From the NCBI GenBank assembly GCA_018907035.1, contig JACCIC010000272.1, forward strand, positions 310,001 to 374,000: a DNA stretch of 64,000 nucleotides. The letters are read 5' to 3'. Under the pieces are notes generated by a model. That model saw only the letters and a program-made list of their open reading frames with translations. It searched no databases and was not told where the DNA came from. This stretch comes from Sycobia sp. Sy_11. Its lineage: Eukaryota > Arthropoda > Insecta > Hymenoptera > Epichrysomallidae. Both the position numbers and the translations under genes were made by a program. Below are positions 20,521 through 34,456 of the stretch, piece by piece (position 1 is the stretch's first letter; each line of letters starts with the position of its first letter).

Positions 20521-20639
20521 TTATTTAAAATAGTTATACGTAAGTACCTCTGAATCGCATGATACTACGCAATTAATACTACTAGCTAGCTCTGTGTTTT
20601 TATGTGATTCATTATTGGAATCACTTGTAGATCAATTTG

Positions 20640-21885
20640 ATTCAAAATGTAAAAGTGTATTATGTTTGCGATTGCATTTCTTGCAGCCACCTAAATAGCA
20701 TTTCTTAGTATTATGGTTGTTTCTTAGGCAATTAATGAAAACTCCATTTTTTCGCGCCGCGTCAAAGCGTTCCTTATTGCTTAACTGTAAAAATTTTGAA
20801 CATGTATAAATTGCATGATTTTCTTTACAAACAGGACAATGGCCTGTCTGCGTGCTAATATAAGAATACGTATTACCGAAACGCGAAGAATTACCTAAAC
20901 CCTTTTTATTTATATTGCTTGATATATTTCAAACCGAAAGATTTTTTAATTTACCCTTTTCATACATTTCTGTGTCCGCTTCATCGCTACGTGCCTGCTT
21001 TATAAGAAAGTCTGTTCATTGTTCCAAAATTGGCATCTCTTCATTTTCTAATTTTTGTTCCCAACGACGACGCATAGATTTGTCTAATTTTCTGACAATT
21101 AAGTACACAAGAAACGCGTCCCAATGTTGCACAGGTTGATCGAGTGCTCTTAATGCATTAATATGGGTTTGTGCTCCTTCGAATAAAGAGCGCAAAGAAA
21201 GCGAATTTTCCTTGATTATTTCGGGAAGCTCTAACAAAAGTTTTAAATGTGCTTGAATAATTTGACGAGGTTTATTAAATCTCTGTTTTAATAAATCCCA
21301 AGCCACTAAATAATTTTCAGCCGTAGCGCTTAAATTCTGGGTTACTGATATTAAGGGACCCTTTAGAGCATTTTGCAAAAAATAAAATTTATGCACAGGC
21401 AGAATATCATCATTATCATGTACCAAATTTTTAAATGAATCATGAAAAGAGTACCAGTCGACTGGGTTTCCATCAAAAGAACGAAGTTGAATTTTAGGTT
21501 ATACATTCTGCGATTGCTTAACAATTATCCTTGGAGGAACAGACGTAATTAAATTAGAATTTTTATTATCCGTGGTTGTGGTAAGATTTAATTTACGCAT
21601 ACCTTTACTAATAACCCTTGAACACAAAAAGTATTGCTCTTCAAATTCACTTGTCTGTTCTTCGTGATTATCTAATGATACGTTATTTTTTTCCGCGAGT
21701 AACTCTAAATCTAATTGAATTTTCAAAAATTCATGATATGCTTCTTCTAATTTTATTTTTCGATTTTCAAAGTCTTCAAGTTCAATGTCTTCATTTTTAT
21801 TAAAGTAAGCCAACATTCGTTTAACAGTTCTTTTAAGATTAGTACGTGATCTGACTAATGATTTAATATTCTCAATATCGGCCAT
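20640..21885 (-). pseudogene. BEL/Pao gag with zinc knuckles
   Basis: Gag opens MADIENIKSLVRSRTNLKRT at 21885, has an acidic helical N-terminal part (to 21499), a stop near 21500, then the capsid-like part (LPVHKFYFLQNALKGPLIS; YLVAWDLLKQRFNKPRQIIQ; WDAFLVYLIVRKLDKSMRRR) to 21016. After another break the knuckle region reads CPVCKENHAIYTCSKFLQL, with NNHNTKKCYLGGCKKCNRKH and TLLHFES, close to the usual BEL pattern with most cysteines and histidines kept. Frames are broken at least twice. Confidence 0.82.
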
Positions 21886-22329
21886 TCTAATACTTTACAA
21901 TTAAGACTGATATAAAACCCAAAATCGAGTGAAAGGAAATGGAAGTGAGTTATAGAAGATTCCTTGAACTTACTTGGTTAATAATAATTATAAAGCTGCT
22001 TTCTGTTTTCTAGCTGTCCTTGTACTGACTGCCGCTATTTATTAATGATAACTGCTGCCCTCAATGATAAATTATTTGCTTCCTTCAATCAAGTTGAAAT
22101 CCGTCGTAAGACGATGGACACAGTGATAATGTTATGATTGTTAATAACACGGCGGCTGCCTTTCAAATGAAATGTCCGCTCGTGATTTCAGAGATGATTT
22201 TCAAATACCTTGACAACTATTAGATTTTGATCTTGATATAACTGTTGCACTTAGTAAAATGCCCTATTGTTTAGCATTCAGTTCACTACACTAAATTGTT
22301 TTAGAAACTTTCACTTTAAAGCGATGAAT

Positions 22330-22348
22330 CCGGCTCGAAGGACCAAAA
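22330..22348 (-). other. BEL/Pao primer-binding site region
   Basis: TTTTGGTCCTTCGAGCCGG follows the 5' LTR end (…GGAACA) directly on the minus strand. Confidence 0.55.
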
Positions 22349-22450
22349 TGTTCCGTGCATAATGTAGAGTGCGTAACTCCGATAAAATGCACTTTAAACG
22401 ATAAATTAATTTCGTTTAAATTTTTATGGGTGTGTAAATGACTGATGCAA
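22349..22450 (-). repeat. BEL/Pao 5' LTR
   Basis: A direct repeat of 18030-18137, lacking a 6-bp segment near its middle. Confidence 0.8.
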
Positions 22451-24769
22451 CGTTGTTTATATTTTTTATGAATTTTTAATAGTAGCTTAAAATATTTTAA
22501 TTACTAGTATACAACAGCATTTAAAATCTAAAGTTCGGTGCGTTTAATGTCAATGATTGAATGCCTTCTTTTTGACGTTTAAGTCTGTACTGATCTTTCT
22601 CTTCGCTCTCGAGGAAAAATGCTGAAAAATGGAGTATAGTAGGAGTGGGGGGTGCATGATGCTATGGAATGGTGCATGTGAAGGCAAAGGTGACGACCAT
22701 ATGTCAGGTAGCTAGATACGGGCAGTATTAACTATAGGTAGTACGTGCGGCACGGTTGAAAGTAGGAATTGGCGTTGGTACAGTTATAAATCGCTCGAAG
22801 GGCAAATTTGTCATTAAGAGGCTCGACGATATATATATGGTATAAAACGCACGTGTGAGAAATAAAATTTTACATTCTTAATGACCACCTTTCGAAGTAC
22901 CATATTTTGAAGTATAATAAATTCTACAAACTTCAAATATTCGCATTTATGTTTGAGCGCAGAAATATAATATAATATGTAGAGTTGTACTTAAAAAATG
23001 AATTCTATAATCTATGTTACGACGTAACATATACCATGCACCGACCAGTTTCCCCTGAGGGCAAAATTAAAGGACTGCCTATAGAATAGTTTATTTGCTA
23101 GTGTATGTGGGAAGTCGTTGATTAAAATTGCATAATTAATTTATAAAACATATTTATTTAAATGAAATGGCAAACTTCGTAAGCGGGAAGATAGCAAAGC
23201 AGCGCTCGTAGTGTCGGCAAAACGTTAAAAAATTAATAGCTGTATATATGCACGTCGGTAAACGTGTGCTCGCGTTTATATTTCATCCAGACGTACATGC
23301 GCTACATATAAATAAGCAATGGTAATTTTGTCTCTGTATACTTGTTGGCAATTTTCAAATCGATGCGTTTGATAAAGTTGTGCGATAAACATGCTGGTGT
23401 ATGGACTTCGGATGTGGTCGAGGATAATGGTATGATATATAGAATAGAAAGACAGTTCGTTTAAAAGTGTTTCTCGTATGTTTCAATATTTTAATATCAT
23501 GGTCAGTAAACTTGAAAGACTTATATATTAAAATTGTCTATATTTACATACATGAATATTGGTATAAAAGCAATAGCTAGTTCAATATAGCGCACATATT
23601 AATGAAATAATGTTCCTCATTGTTTCCTCTGTAATGTGGCTGTAAAAATCTTTCCGAACATCATTTCACACTTCCAAAACAGCAGTTCTTACTCAAGTCA
23701 CGCGCAGCAGCTACTATGTATGAACTAACATGAAAAAAAAATCAAATTTTCCACCCCCTTCCCTCTCACCCACTCCGTTTCTGAGGCAGCTGCACGACTT
23801 CTCATTTCCTTCTGCATATTCCTCGGCAAAGCCATAATATAAAGCGAGCATTGAACACCGGTTTGAAATATATCAGGTCTGTCGGTTCGCGCCTTCCTCG
23901 TTTCTTTAAGACCAATATGTTAGGAAATATTTTAAAATACGAAAAAACCATTCAAGATAATCGATGTCTATTTTAAGAGATTTCAGTGAATTTATAATAA
24001 TTATCTTGACGTAGTTATAAGCCTCGTGATTTAATAAAAATGTGCGAGCAAGTGGCATCAGACGCATCCTCGTTTGTGTGCCATGTATGTGTTTATCGCG
24101 GTTAAATTACAACGATAATATGCGTTCAACAAAGCGTACGTGAGTTGCAATATTCTCGGCCATGAGGCGATTTTGCAATGATACTTAGTTGTATTACTTT
24201 ATCGCTGTGGCTAGCGTGTGACGTGCCTACCACGTTAGCTTTGTTATGCTGACTGATGGCGCGCGGAATAATGTACTCGAGAAAAAACGTTGTATCGCCT
24301 CCCTATCTCTTTATGCCATGGCTCTTCTTCTTGTCCTAAATATCCTCGTGTAGTTCTTTGCAATGCATGCATACATATATTCTGTGCTTTATGTGAAAGC
24401 ATGTGCGGCAGGCCTCGTAACGTGATACGATCGCCGGAACGAGGCATGGATTACCAAGTTAATAAATGTTATTATTTCAAATATTACAAGCAAGACCCTT
24501 GATCGAATTTTGTGAAATTTATTGTTTTAGAACACCTGATAAATAGATCTTATTAATTCTTTTCTTAGCTTGAATGTTTCTTTCCCTTTAACTTATTTAT
24601 TATTTTTAGTTGAATTATTTTTCGTTACGATTTATAAATGAACTCTTAGAGCGTAGAGGTAAAGAATGTCTCACATCAAATTTTGTTTACGATATTATTC
24701 ACGATATTTTTCTGATGTTTTTCATATAAGAAGGCATAGTAGATGGATTTTGAAGTTACCGATTTTCAG
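22451..24769. other. Repeat-poor stretch without a recognised gene
   Basis: Moderately AT-rich, without TE homology that I can see. Open frames at 24244-24502 on both strands are short and carry no domain. It may be host intergenic or intron sequence. Confidence 0.4.
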
Positions 24770-24960
24770 TTTGAGTTCAACAAACTACAAACTGCACAAT
24801 CAATGATACTATGTTATATACCATTTTGGGTAAGTTATACATTTTGCTTATATTTTATAGGTTATAAATTTTGTATATATTTTGAGTAGATTATAAATTT
24901 GAGTTCAAGAAATTTCAAACTTCACAATCAACGATGCTATGTTGTATACTATTCAAAATA
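24770..24960 (+). repeat. Local tandem duplication, ~128-bp period
   Basis: tttgagttcaacaaactaca ... tgatactatgttatatacca near 24770-24828 recurs as tttgagttcaagaaatttca ... cgatgctatgttgtatacta near 24898-24953 with about 80% identity. Confidence 0.7.
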
Positions 24961-27900
24961 AAATGAAAATGTATTTACAAAATTTAGTTTAAATATAAAA
25001 TGCATGTATATGTACGTGTTCAACCGGTGGTCCTTCGCAAAAGGACTTGATGCTGTTCGCTCCATCATTGAGGTAAAACGCTGACGCTAATTATTTTTGT
25101 GTGAACAAACAAACATCGATTCCTGGCACTCTTTTCTGATAACCTGTAGTAAACTTATTGTCGAAGAGTCGGAAAATTAACATACAATAAAATATATTGA
25201 AGTAATACGTAAATTTACCAAATTGTACTGTAATATAAAGTCTTAACAGGAAATTTTATTTTACTTCTATACTTTATTATAATTCAAAATCTTGGCTAAC
25301 CTCGGAACCTATTTTCACTCATATTTTACTGAAAATAGCAATATTAAATTACAACAAATGATGTACATATTAATAATATTTACCTATTATAAGTGTGGAC
25401 ATGAATTTCAAACTTGTATTCTAATTCAGTAATCAAGTAGATTTATAATTATTTCGTAATTTAAAAATATCAGTGTATTAGAATTCCTCATCCTTGAGTT
25501 ACACTGCAGCTACAGTGGCTAGTTGGCGTGAGTCAAAGGCTAAAACGCAACACAGTTTTAGGGCGGTAGATTGTTTTCCATCAACCGATTGAAAGAAAAT
25601 ATTATTATTGTTATTAATTATGAAATTCCTATTCTTAATTCAATAATTATATAATCAAATATATTCGCTAATGTGTTTATTAGTGGAATTTACTGGATAG
25701 TTATTCTAAGTAAGAGCGTTAATTCTACACTTCACATTTTATGGAGGGATAAATTACAAATATTAGTCGTGATGTACTTTGAATTTCTACAATGTTTCTA
25801 TTTATATTTTGAGGCTGCACAATATATAATTCTAAATTTCATGCTTCAACGAAAAGTCACCCTTAATCTACAAGTTTTTTATGAAGTTTTGTTCTTTCTT
25901 CGTCAAAAGTTTCTACTTTTTCCTGAATTTCCTCCTACGGCAGGTTCGATATTAAAATTTTTTCTGATACATGCTTAATTTAACTACGATTACCTTGTTT
26001 ATTTTATACTCACTTAAGAAATTTTTAAAACAGATACTTGTACTTTAATGATATTTCGGTTCTACTTCAATGACATAACTCTTTCTGCATTTGCCATTGT
26101 CTTAAATATAAGAGAAAAATAATTAGAAAGATAATTTTTAACTAAATAAATTTAGCTTCCATTTTATGTGATTGCGGCAGTAGGAATGGGATGCTGAGCT
26201 TATAGCAGTAATAAATGGATTATTTCAATACTCTTTCTTTAGTTTTGTTGATTTTAATTTTGGAGATCTATTTCTTGTTTCTGTTTTGGGTCAACCCAAT
26301 TCTTGTTAATTCTTATTTCTTATTACAAAAGCAATATTGATATATTATATTTTGATCATCTTCATATATTATGTTATTATGTCATTTAACTGTAAATATA
26401 TATATTTTTGAATCATTCTAGCTCAAAGAACCATGATAGCTTCGAACAGAAGACAATGTACTTTTTATACATCTAATAAGAGCATTAATTTTGTATTGAG
26501 TCTTTATGAGATACATACAAACCGAACCAGACATAATTAATTATATCGTTTCATAATGAAGTAAGAGACTTTATTCAATTCTATAATTTTGACATTCTAC
26601 TGGTAGAAATGCTAAACATTTAAGCCATAAACAAGTTATTTCGATATGGAGAAACCTAGTTTTTTAAACCTATTTTTTAGGTATTTAAGACCCATAAAAG
26701 TTAGTTTCGCGTTAATTTATTTTTGATTATAACTAGAATTCACCTTCAAATAAGGTTGAAACTAGATATAATATATAAAAATTAATATCATTGTTATGCA
26801 TTATTATAAAAATTTATTAACGTTGATAGTTACTTTAATTAATAAATTGTGAATTTATATGCAGTTCCTAATTTTGAATATTGAATTCATTTATACGCAA
26901 GCTATAACTTTTACACAGCTAGTACACATTAAACGTATCGACAATAGTTTACACATTCGCATACAATGTTATATATATTTGTATACGAAGTCTTAATCGA
27001 GCTTATATACTAACCAAGGTAATTTTTTGTCACTTGTGAGAGTCTCCAGTCACCAGACATGCAATGTGTGCACTCTTCATAAATTGAAGTTCCGATATAA
27101 ACTCAAACTCACACGAATTTTAAAATAATTTTAAAATACAATAAAATTATATTATTTATTAAATTATTTATTTCATAAATAAATAAAATATTATCTTCAA
27201 ATAATTACCAATAATTGAAACAGGTATAAGATAACAAAAGAATATTTTTGAAGCTCTTTCATCAGTAATATTGTCATAATTTAAGCGCTGAAAATTATTT
27301 TTAAATGAATGTGAACTTCTGATTTTGATATTAGTTATTTTTGAAACGTTCTAATGTGCGTGTGCTGTCTGAGCAGCCAAAGCTAACTGAAAATTGGTGT
27401 AACAGTAGCCTAATGTCGCAACTCTTTATCTTCTAAATTTAATTTATTTATCAAATTGTATATAAATCTACTTCGTTGATATTGAAAAATATCACATCAC
27501 AATGTTGATGAAAACCAATAGAATAACGATGAAAGAAAGTATATTGAATAATAATTACAGTTTCTTTCTGAAAAATAAAAGTCTTTTATATTCTTTCAAT
27601 TTGAATTTTCTAACTAATATTTAGAATCAAGATGATTATTTATTGGAAATTCAATTCCCTTTTTTAAAGTTTGAAGTATTTTTATACGTTGGTTCTCATA
27701 GTTAAAAAAGAAAATGTTCAAAGCCATATTGATTTATAAAAATCCTTCTACAACACATATGTATAATATACAATAACCCTGATATAATAATAATAATAAT
27801 AATAATATTAATAAAAAGAAATTATAATAATAATAATTTTTCTTATAATACTTCATATATCTCATGCTATTTTGAATTACGTGCGCGTCACATTGTCGAA

Positions 27901-30713
27901 CGTCGTGTATCAACTGGCCTGTACGACAGACATTGTGCTTCTGGCAACGCACGATATGATCGCTTTTGAAATGATATATCTCCTCAAAATTAGCATTGAT
28001 ACTTAACTTTCAAGATATCATTAAAATATTTAGGAAATAATCAATACTCGGCTCATTTATGAAAAGGATCTTTAATTTTTTAAGAGAATTATTAATGAAA
28101 TAAATCTCATTTCCGGCGGGTCTCTGATAAGAGTTAATGCGAAACCAGGTTACATTTCTGATATTCAAAAGGCTCATTCTCGAAACAAACTTTATTATTC
28201 TTTTATAATTTTTTCAAACTATTTACGTATCGTATGATCCTTTTATTCTATATACAGCATAATATTATAATATTCTACAAATATTAACTATTTGGCTTGT
28301 AGTAATTGAAACTTACATCCAAATTAAAATGTGCATTTACTAACCAGAAACAAGGATCCAGCTTCAAACCTAGTTTCTAACTATTTTTTAATTTTATAGA
28401 CAATGTTCACATTTTTCATTTTAAGAATTGCCTAGTTTTAAGCGATGATAGTAGAGTTTTGTTTTAATACCTAATAACTACTTTTCAACCTATTGAAAAT
28501 TGTTAGATTTCTACTAGAGTCGTTTGTGCAGTGCTAAATCATAACTTACCCTGCATTACTTTGTAGAAAACTCATAAAATACAGAATGATCCCCTTTCAT
28601 ATTTTACTGTTATTATTAGATACTCGTCTAATGCCATAACTTGTTTGAAATTTCATTGATCTTAGTTAAATTTGATGTGTCTCACTCATTACCACGGATA
28701 TGATTAATAGTATTACTATGTACACATTTATAGTATTACGATGATGTAACTGAGATATTGGAAAAACGTATTTCCACTTAGGTTTTCTAAACTGTTTTTT
28801 ATGCAGAACATTTTAACTTCATTTTGGCTATATATCATGTGTTTGATCTATATTTTAATGAATTCCAATCAATTTATTTCCAAAGGAAACATCGATGTAG
28901 ATAGCTAAGATGAAACATTTAAACTAAAGTTGAATTGTTTTATAAAATTTTATATCATTAGATATCTACAACGGCAGGTAACATACGAATTGCAGTTACA
29001 CATAATCTTCTTCCTTAGATTCTTCGAACATTATCTGTTAATTTAACGAGCACTGACTCGTCAAAACTCTGCTGCTTATTTATTAAAAGCAATTCCTTCG
29101 CGAGTATACGCCATGCACGCAAGTTGAAACAAATGCCTTAAAAGCGTAGGCACTGTCACCTCGATTAGAAAGTCTACTTCGGTATCAGTGGCAGATTCAC
29201 GCACGCTCCAATGGAGCACAAGAAAATTAATTTTTACTTAATCCGTGCGCTGAGTCATGCGATCGGATGCTGTGTGCCCTCGCACCCACCCTCTTTTTCT
29301 TTTTTCCAATGGCATTCTGCGCTCCTTCGCCTCCTTTCGCGCGGAGAAAGTTCTACCGCATGTCCAGACCAGAAAAAAAGGAAGAGAGAAAGAAAGAGAG
29401 AAAGATAGATCGAGTGACATGTTGGCGATGCGAGATGCCTTATTTCTCAGGTGACGTCGGCCTCGCGCGCACAATGCATTGCAAGTAGGCCGTCATTCGT
29501 TATAACCCCCCCCCCGTCCGTTCAATCGTAATAAAAACACTGTACATCAGAAGGAAGATGCACGAGAGGAATTCGATAGACCGACGTACATGATTTAAAC
29601 GGCCCGTCACCGTTTGCCCAGCTGCATCTGATCCAATCGTGCGCGGAAATCGACAAGTATACTCGGCTGTCCCTCTCACTTTCTGCCTATCTCATGAACG
29701 GTGTTTCTCGGTTACACAGCCTATCTGTCTTTTTGTACCTACAGCTATAGCGTGTGACTTCCTTGTGGTGACGATGCGCAATTTATCCTCGTGAATCTTA
29801 TATCCAACAAAACTGATCTGTGACTTTTTGGGGTAGCCTTAATTCTCCCGGTCTGTCATTTAAATCTTGGGTTGGCCTCTACTATCACATCCGCTTTCGT
29901 GCTGTACGTTTAGCTTAGTAAGACATTTTATTATGAATGCAATTTGGTGGTTTTAAATTATATTTAATTCCGTGATAATTTTTATTATTCAAGTATATTA
30001 TATAGGAACTTCCTATATCAAGGCAAAGGAAAATTTATAAATCTTCTGAGATAATACGTATGTAATAATACCGTAGTATATTCTTATTACGTGTATACAG
30101 TACTATTCTTTTTACGAAACATGGTAAAATATAATATAAAATAAGGATGCTAAAGTTATTTTCTTTTTAGTCTACAAAATTATTGTTTTATTTTAGTGTT
30201 AACAAAGGGCGACTGCGGAGAAATTGGAAAAAAATCAGGTCTAAAAAATTTGTGATAAACTGAAAATTAAATAAAATTTTTATGAAAGTTAGTAGAGTTG
30301 GTTCGATAATTATAGGCTCTTAAAATTTGGAGGCTAGTATTCATCTATCTAAAGCGTAAGTACGCTAGACTATTAAAACAGTTTCACTATACTCTTTTAT
30401 TCGTAAAGTATCAAATAAAAAAATATTCAGCAAATTCATTTTGCATAAAAAGTTTATTAAGTTATATTTAATTAATACAGCATGATTTATTAAAGTGTTC
30501 TTTTCTATCCCTACATCATTTATATATAGTTAATAGGCGAATTTGTTAAATTATATAAGCCGAATAATTTGAAAGTGGAAACTTGTCCTGCGATTATGAA
30601 AATAAATTTAACTTCTTATACGAAACATTTGAATTTCTTAATTAAGTAAATAGCAGTCTGAGTATTGATATAAATTATAATTAATATTGTCTATATTGTT
30701 ATATCAATTGTAT
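24961..30713. other. Long AT-rich stretch without a recognised gene
   Basis: No supported coding region, RNA gene or TE. A short (AAT)n lies at 27784-27812. 29190-29520 is notably GC-richer, with a CT/GA-rich part (29375-29410) and a run of nine to ten C at about 29507-29516; it could be a promoter or exon edge, but no start, splice pattern or domain supports that. Small open frames there shadow one another on both strands. Confidence 0.4.
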
Positions 30714-30786
30714 AAGTGGAGGCTCGATCGCTAGAGCGAAGTACTAGTCACTCGGTGATCCGAGTTCAAATCCCGGTCTCAAACGA
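30714..30786 (+). ncRNA. tRNA-like sequence, probably a tRNA-derived SINE head
   Basis: A B-box-like GAGTTCAAATCCCGG (about 30762-30776) lies about 45 bp after an A-box-like segment (ggctcgatcgctagagcg), the pol III internal promoter spacing. GAGGCT near the 5' side can pair with GGTCTC at the 3' side as an acceptor-like helix, and CCGAG/CCCGG forms an imperfect T-arm. The anticodon arm is irregular (TCAC-TCG-GTGA), so a functional tRNA is unlikely. A tRNA-derived SINE or tRNA pseudogene fits better. Confidence 0.45.
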
Positions 30787-31753
30787 TTGACACAAGCACT
30801 GATGTAAAAATTTACATGTGCTTTGTTTACAAACATATCGTAGATCTCTGTCGCTGATTAGCACCGGCGCGGTATTTGAAAGCATAAACAGAGGAACGTT
30901 AAATAATATTTTAAAAATTTATAAGTGAGCATGAAAAATTTAAAGCTAAATACGCGCGTTTCCCACATTACTTAAGTATCTTACACACTCACGAATAAAT
31001 TATAAACAGAAACTAGTAACTATGCCAGTACCTTACCAATTGTAAAACCCTGTGTAAGTATAAATTTAATTGTACAAGGAAGAGGCACAATTATGTTGGT
31101 TATTAATTTTTCAAACCGAGATCTACACGCTCATATACATATATACACAATAAAATTGAGGAACATTCAAGGCAGGGAGTACATTCAATTGAGCTTCGCT
31201 CGTGACTCAACTGTCTCAGTCGCCACATTAGATATATATTCCCGTAAATCTCTACATAAACGAACCGATTGCGCACGCGCAGAACTAATCAAAATATGAA
31301 CCAATCGTAAAATATAGTCGCGTACAATTGGGGCTCCCACGGACACATTAAAAATATGCCTGGTTCTGTATCACGCTTTGTCGAGTGTTAAGTGACCGCG
31401 GCATGGTGCAATTAAATACATCAATAGCAATGAGCACCAAATACTCGTGCGCGCGGGGAAAAACAGAAGAGCGCGACGAGAGTTCCATTTCTCGATTCTC
31501 TTCATTATTCGGATGTCGTTAATCAGTTAAGTATGTACGGGTACCGTGACCTATAACTCGCACTTGCAGACAGGCGGAACTCCGTGACACTCGCTCACTA
31601 TTAATATATACGCCCGGGTATTCATCAACGACAGAGTCAGCAGTGTCGTGGTTCGCTGGCTTCGGCGGCTTCCCACATCCCATGTAGATATTTAGTTTAG
31701 AATCCTTCACGAATCGTGTTAGTAATTCGTATTTATAATTGAGATCTAATATG
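30787..31753. other. Gene-free stretch
   Basis: 30787-30900 may be the body of the tRNA-like repeat. 31310-31700 is GC-richer and carries a 96-codon minus-strand frame (31519-31809) that runs into the inverted repeat and shows no domain. Nothing else was recognised. Confidence 0.35.
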
Positions 31754-32321
31754 GAAACCTTAATATATTCTATTTTGTGCATGGTCCAAACCCTTCTAAA
31801 TCCTAGCATGTAAGGCTAATTAATGTCTAAAGAATTCTATATAAAATCTAATCAAAACATGATTCTTTGAACTCGAAATTTTATTCCATTCTGTCTTACA
31901 ATTAACAACGTAAATATGAAGTAGAATTCGTATGTGGAATATTAAAATATGAAAAATATATTTAATTAAAGAAAAATTAATTTCAACTAAGTAGATACAC
32001 ATTTCTTTATTTCCAATAAATAATTGTATTCTATTTTTGAACATATATATTTAAAATAAAAAATTTAATAATTTATATTATTTTATAGTTTTTAAGATTT
32101 TTACATTATTTTATCTATTATATTATACTAATTTTCGAAGATTTTGTTTTTTCAAAGATTTTTATATATAGATGTGCATACCAGATCATATTTTCATATA
32201 TATTATTCCTAATTATCCAAATACATTAGAAATAATAATTTTATTATACTTGAAACGCATTCGATGTGTCTTGGAATCGAAACGACGACCGTCTGGATCG
32301 CTACCACTACACGTAGTATAC

Positions 32322-32322
<1 letters not shown>

Positions 32323-32372
<50 letters not shown>
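32323..32372. repeat. (TA)n microsatellite
   Basis: A TA array at the inner edge of the left arm of the inverted duplication. Confidence 0.95.
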
Positions 32373-32376
<4 letters not shown>

Positions 32377-32566
32377 TTTATGATAGACAGTGCCATCGCG
32401 ACTTAGACGAACGCTCATCCCTTTCCTTCATTCTTCCTCTCTATTTCTATTTCACTCTCCTCCTCGCTCGAAATCCACGTACATTTCTGAGCTTGAAAAA
32501 CTGCAAGGGAATGATCACTTGTGTGAACACATACGCATATCGATATACACATAGTCACGTACGTAC

Positions 32567-32568
<2 letters not shown>

Positions 32569-32624
<56 letters not shown>
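32569..32624. repeat. (TA)n microsatellite
   Basis: A TA array inside the spacer of the inverted duplication, preceded by acgtacgtacgta-like sequence. Confidence 0.95.
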
Positions 32625-32627
<3 letters not shown>

Positions 32628-33135
32628 TATTCATACATATATATCCGATATAGTTGCTGGACGCAACACATAAGTATCGTATTAACATTATAAGAAGGTA
32701 ACGGATCAGTGTTCACCGAGGTGTATATTGTATGAGCCGATCCGGCTAGCCATTGAATTTAAATTGAATATATTTATATATAAGAAAGTAATTAGGCGGG
32801 GTCGCTTCCTATATAGGTCGTTGTATGCTTAAGCCATCTACTGAATACTCTAGTGTGAACTACAGCAGACTCGTATACAGTCTGATCGTTTGGCAATTTA
32901 CTTATAAAATCTATACACATATATTGCCGGATTGAAATTTTACGTCCGTGTGCATATACACACACTCGCGACGAGATTCTCGAAGAACGAGGACTGGGGT
33001 AAGTCGTGTAGAAATATCCTGACATATCCCCAGTACCACCTAGCTTCTAATAGGCAATACCGCTAATGTCCTCACATATGTAATAACTCCCTAGTTCCGA
33101 GTAATATTTTCCTGGTCCGTGCTTTGTGTACAATC

Positions 33136-33242
<107 letters not shown>

Positions 33243-33837
33243 GAGTTATGGCCATGCAAGCTGTAGAATAGTGGATACTACGTGTGTGGTAGCGATCCAG
33301 ACGGTCGTCGTTTCGATTCCAAGACACATCGAATGCGTTTCAAGCATAATAAAATTATTATTTCTAATGTATTTGGATAATTAAGAATAATATATATGAA
33401 AATATGATCTGGTATGCACATCTTTATATAAAAATCTTTGAAAAAACAAAATCTTCGAAAATTAGTATAATATAATAGATAAAATAATGTAAAAATCTTA
33501 AAAACTATAAAATAATATAAATTATTAAATTTTTTATTTTAAATATATATGTTCAAAAAAGAATACAATTATTTATTGGGAATAAAGGAATGTGTATCTA
33601 CTTAGTTGAAATTAATTTTTCTTTAATTAAATATATTTTCATATTTTAATATTCCACATACGAATTCTACTTCATACTTACGTTGTTAATTGTAAGACAG
33701 AATGGAATAAAATTTCGAGTTCAAAGAATCATGTTTTGATTAGATTTTATATAGAATTCTTTAGACATTAATTAGCCTTACATGCTAGGATTTAGAAGGG
33801 TTTGGACCATACACAAAATAGAATTTATTAAGGTTTC

Positions 33838-33888
33838 GATTATATGGATACGAATATATTAAGGAGCGATGGCGCTGTCCATTATAAA

Positions 33889-33930
<42 letters not shown>

Positions 33931-34440
33931 GGCGCGGACCGAAGTGCCATATCCTCTCCCGCCCCGCCGATCGTACTTTTCACCGCGGAAAACTCAGGAC
34001 GAAGCGGAAGGCGCGCTAATGCGATTTTTATGTCCCCCTCCTCCTTTTGTATACACTGACGAATTTTGAGACGAAAGACCACCGAGAACGACCCAATGAA
34101 GAAACAATTTAAGAATTCTAAAAGGAATTCACATAATGAAAGAATATTTCAAAATATAATTTCTGCTACGATGTCTCCAGGAATATTATTATCGAATGTT
34201 AAGATAATTATAATTATTATCACGAGAGGTTATTTTATTTTGCAAATCACTATTATTATTATAGTTTTAATTATTATTAGTATTATTGTTATTATTAATC
34301 ATATAAAGTTAATTATTATCATGCGTGCTTATCTTACTTGTATATTATTATTATTTTTAATATTATTATCAGGATCATTATTATTAAAGTTGTTATTATT
34401 ATCATTAATATTATAATTACTATTGCAATTATTATTTTAA
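33838..34440. other. Gene-free stretch with (TA)n and ATT-rich tract
   Basis: (TA)n lies at 33892-33927, followed by a GC-richer part (33928-34085). 34200-34437 is a degenerate ATT/TTA trinucleotide tract that yields artefactual Ile/Leu-rich frames. Confidence 0.6.
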
Positions 34441-34456
34441 ATAGTTTTTTTTTTTA

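Larger units (their letters stand above)
18030..22450 (-). mobile_element. BEL/Pao LTR retrotransposon, integrase-less
   Basis: Direct repeats at 18030-18137 and 22349-22450 differ by a 6-bp indel and a few bases. On the minus strand the left boundary of the internal region is TTTTGGTCCTTCGAGCCGG, a primer-site/leader string I associate with BEL/Pao elements. The order gag, zinc knuckles, protease, RT and RNase H follows. After RNase H the sequence passes directly into the 3' LTR, so integrase is deleted. LTRs near 105 bp are short for the group. Confidence 0.85.

Noticed and set aside
29211..29488. Overlapping frames on both strands in the GC-richer part
   Set aside because: Four frames shadow each other over a CT/GA-rich tract; no homology, so no exon can be claimed.
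30714..30786. Functional tRNA gene
   Set aside because: The anticodon arm does not form a normal 5-bp stem with a 7-nt loop, and the acceptor helix is imperfect.
31519..31809. 96-codon minus-strand frame
   Set aside because: It overlaps the start of the inverted duplication, has no recognisable domain, and the matching part in the other arm is not open with it.
32172..32693. 173-codon open frame, and similar frames at 33124-33384, 14249-14519 and 57821-58165
   Set aside because: Their length comes from (TA)n read as Ile-Tyr repeats; no domain or composition of a real protein outside the array.
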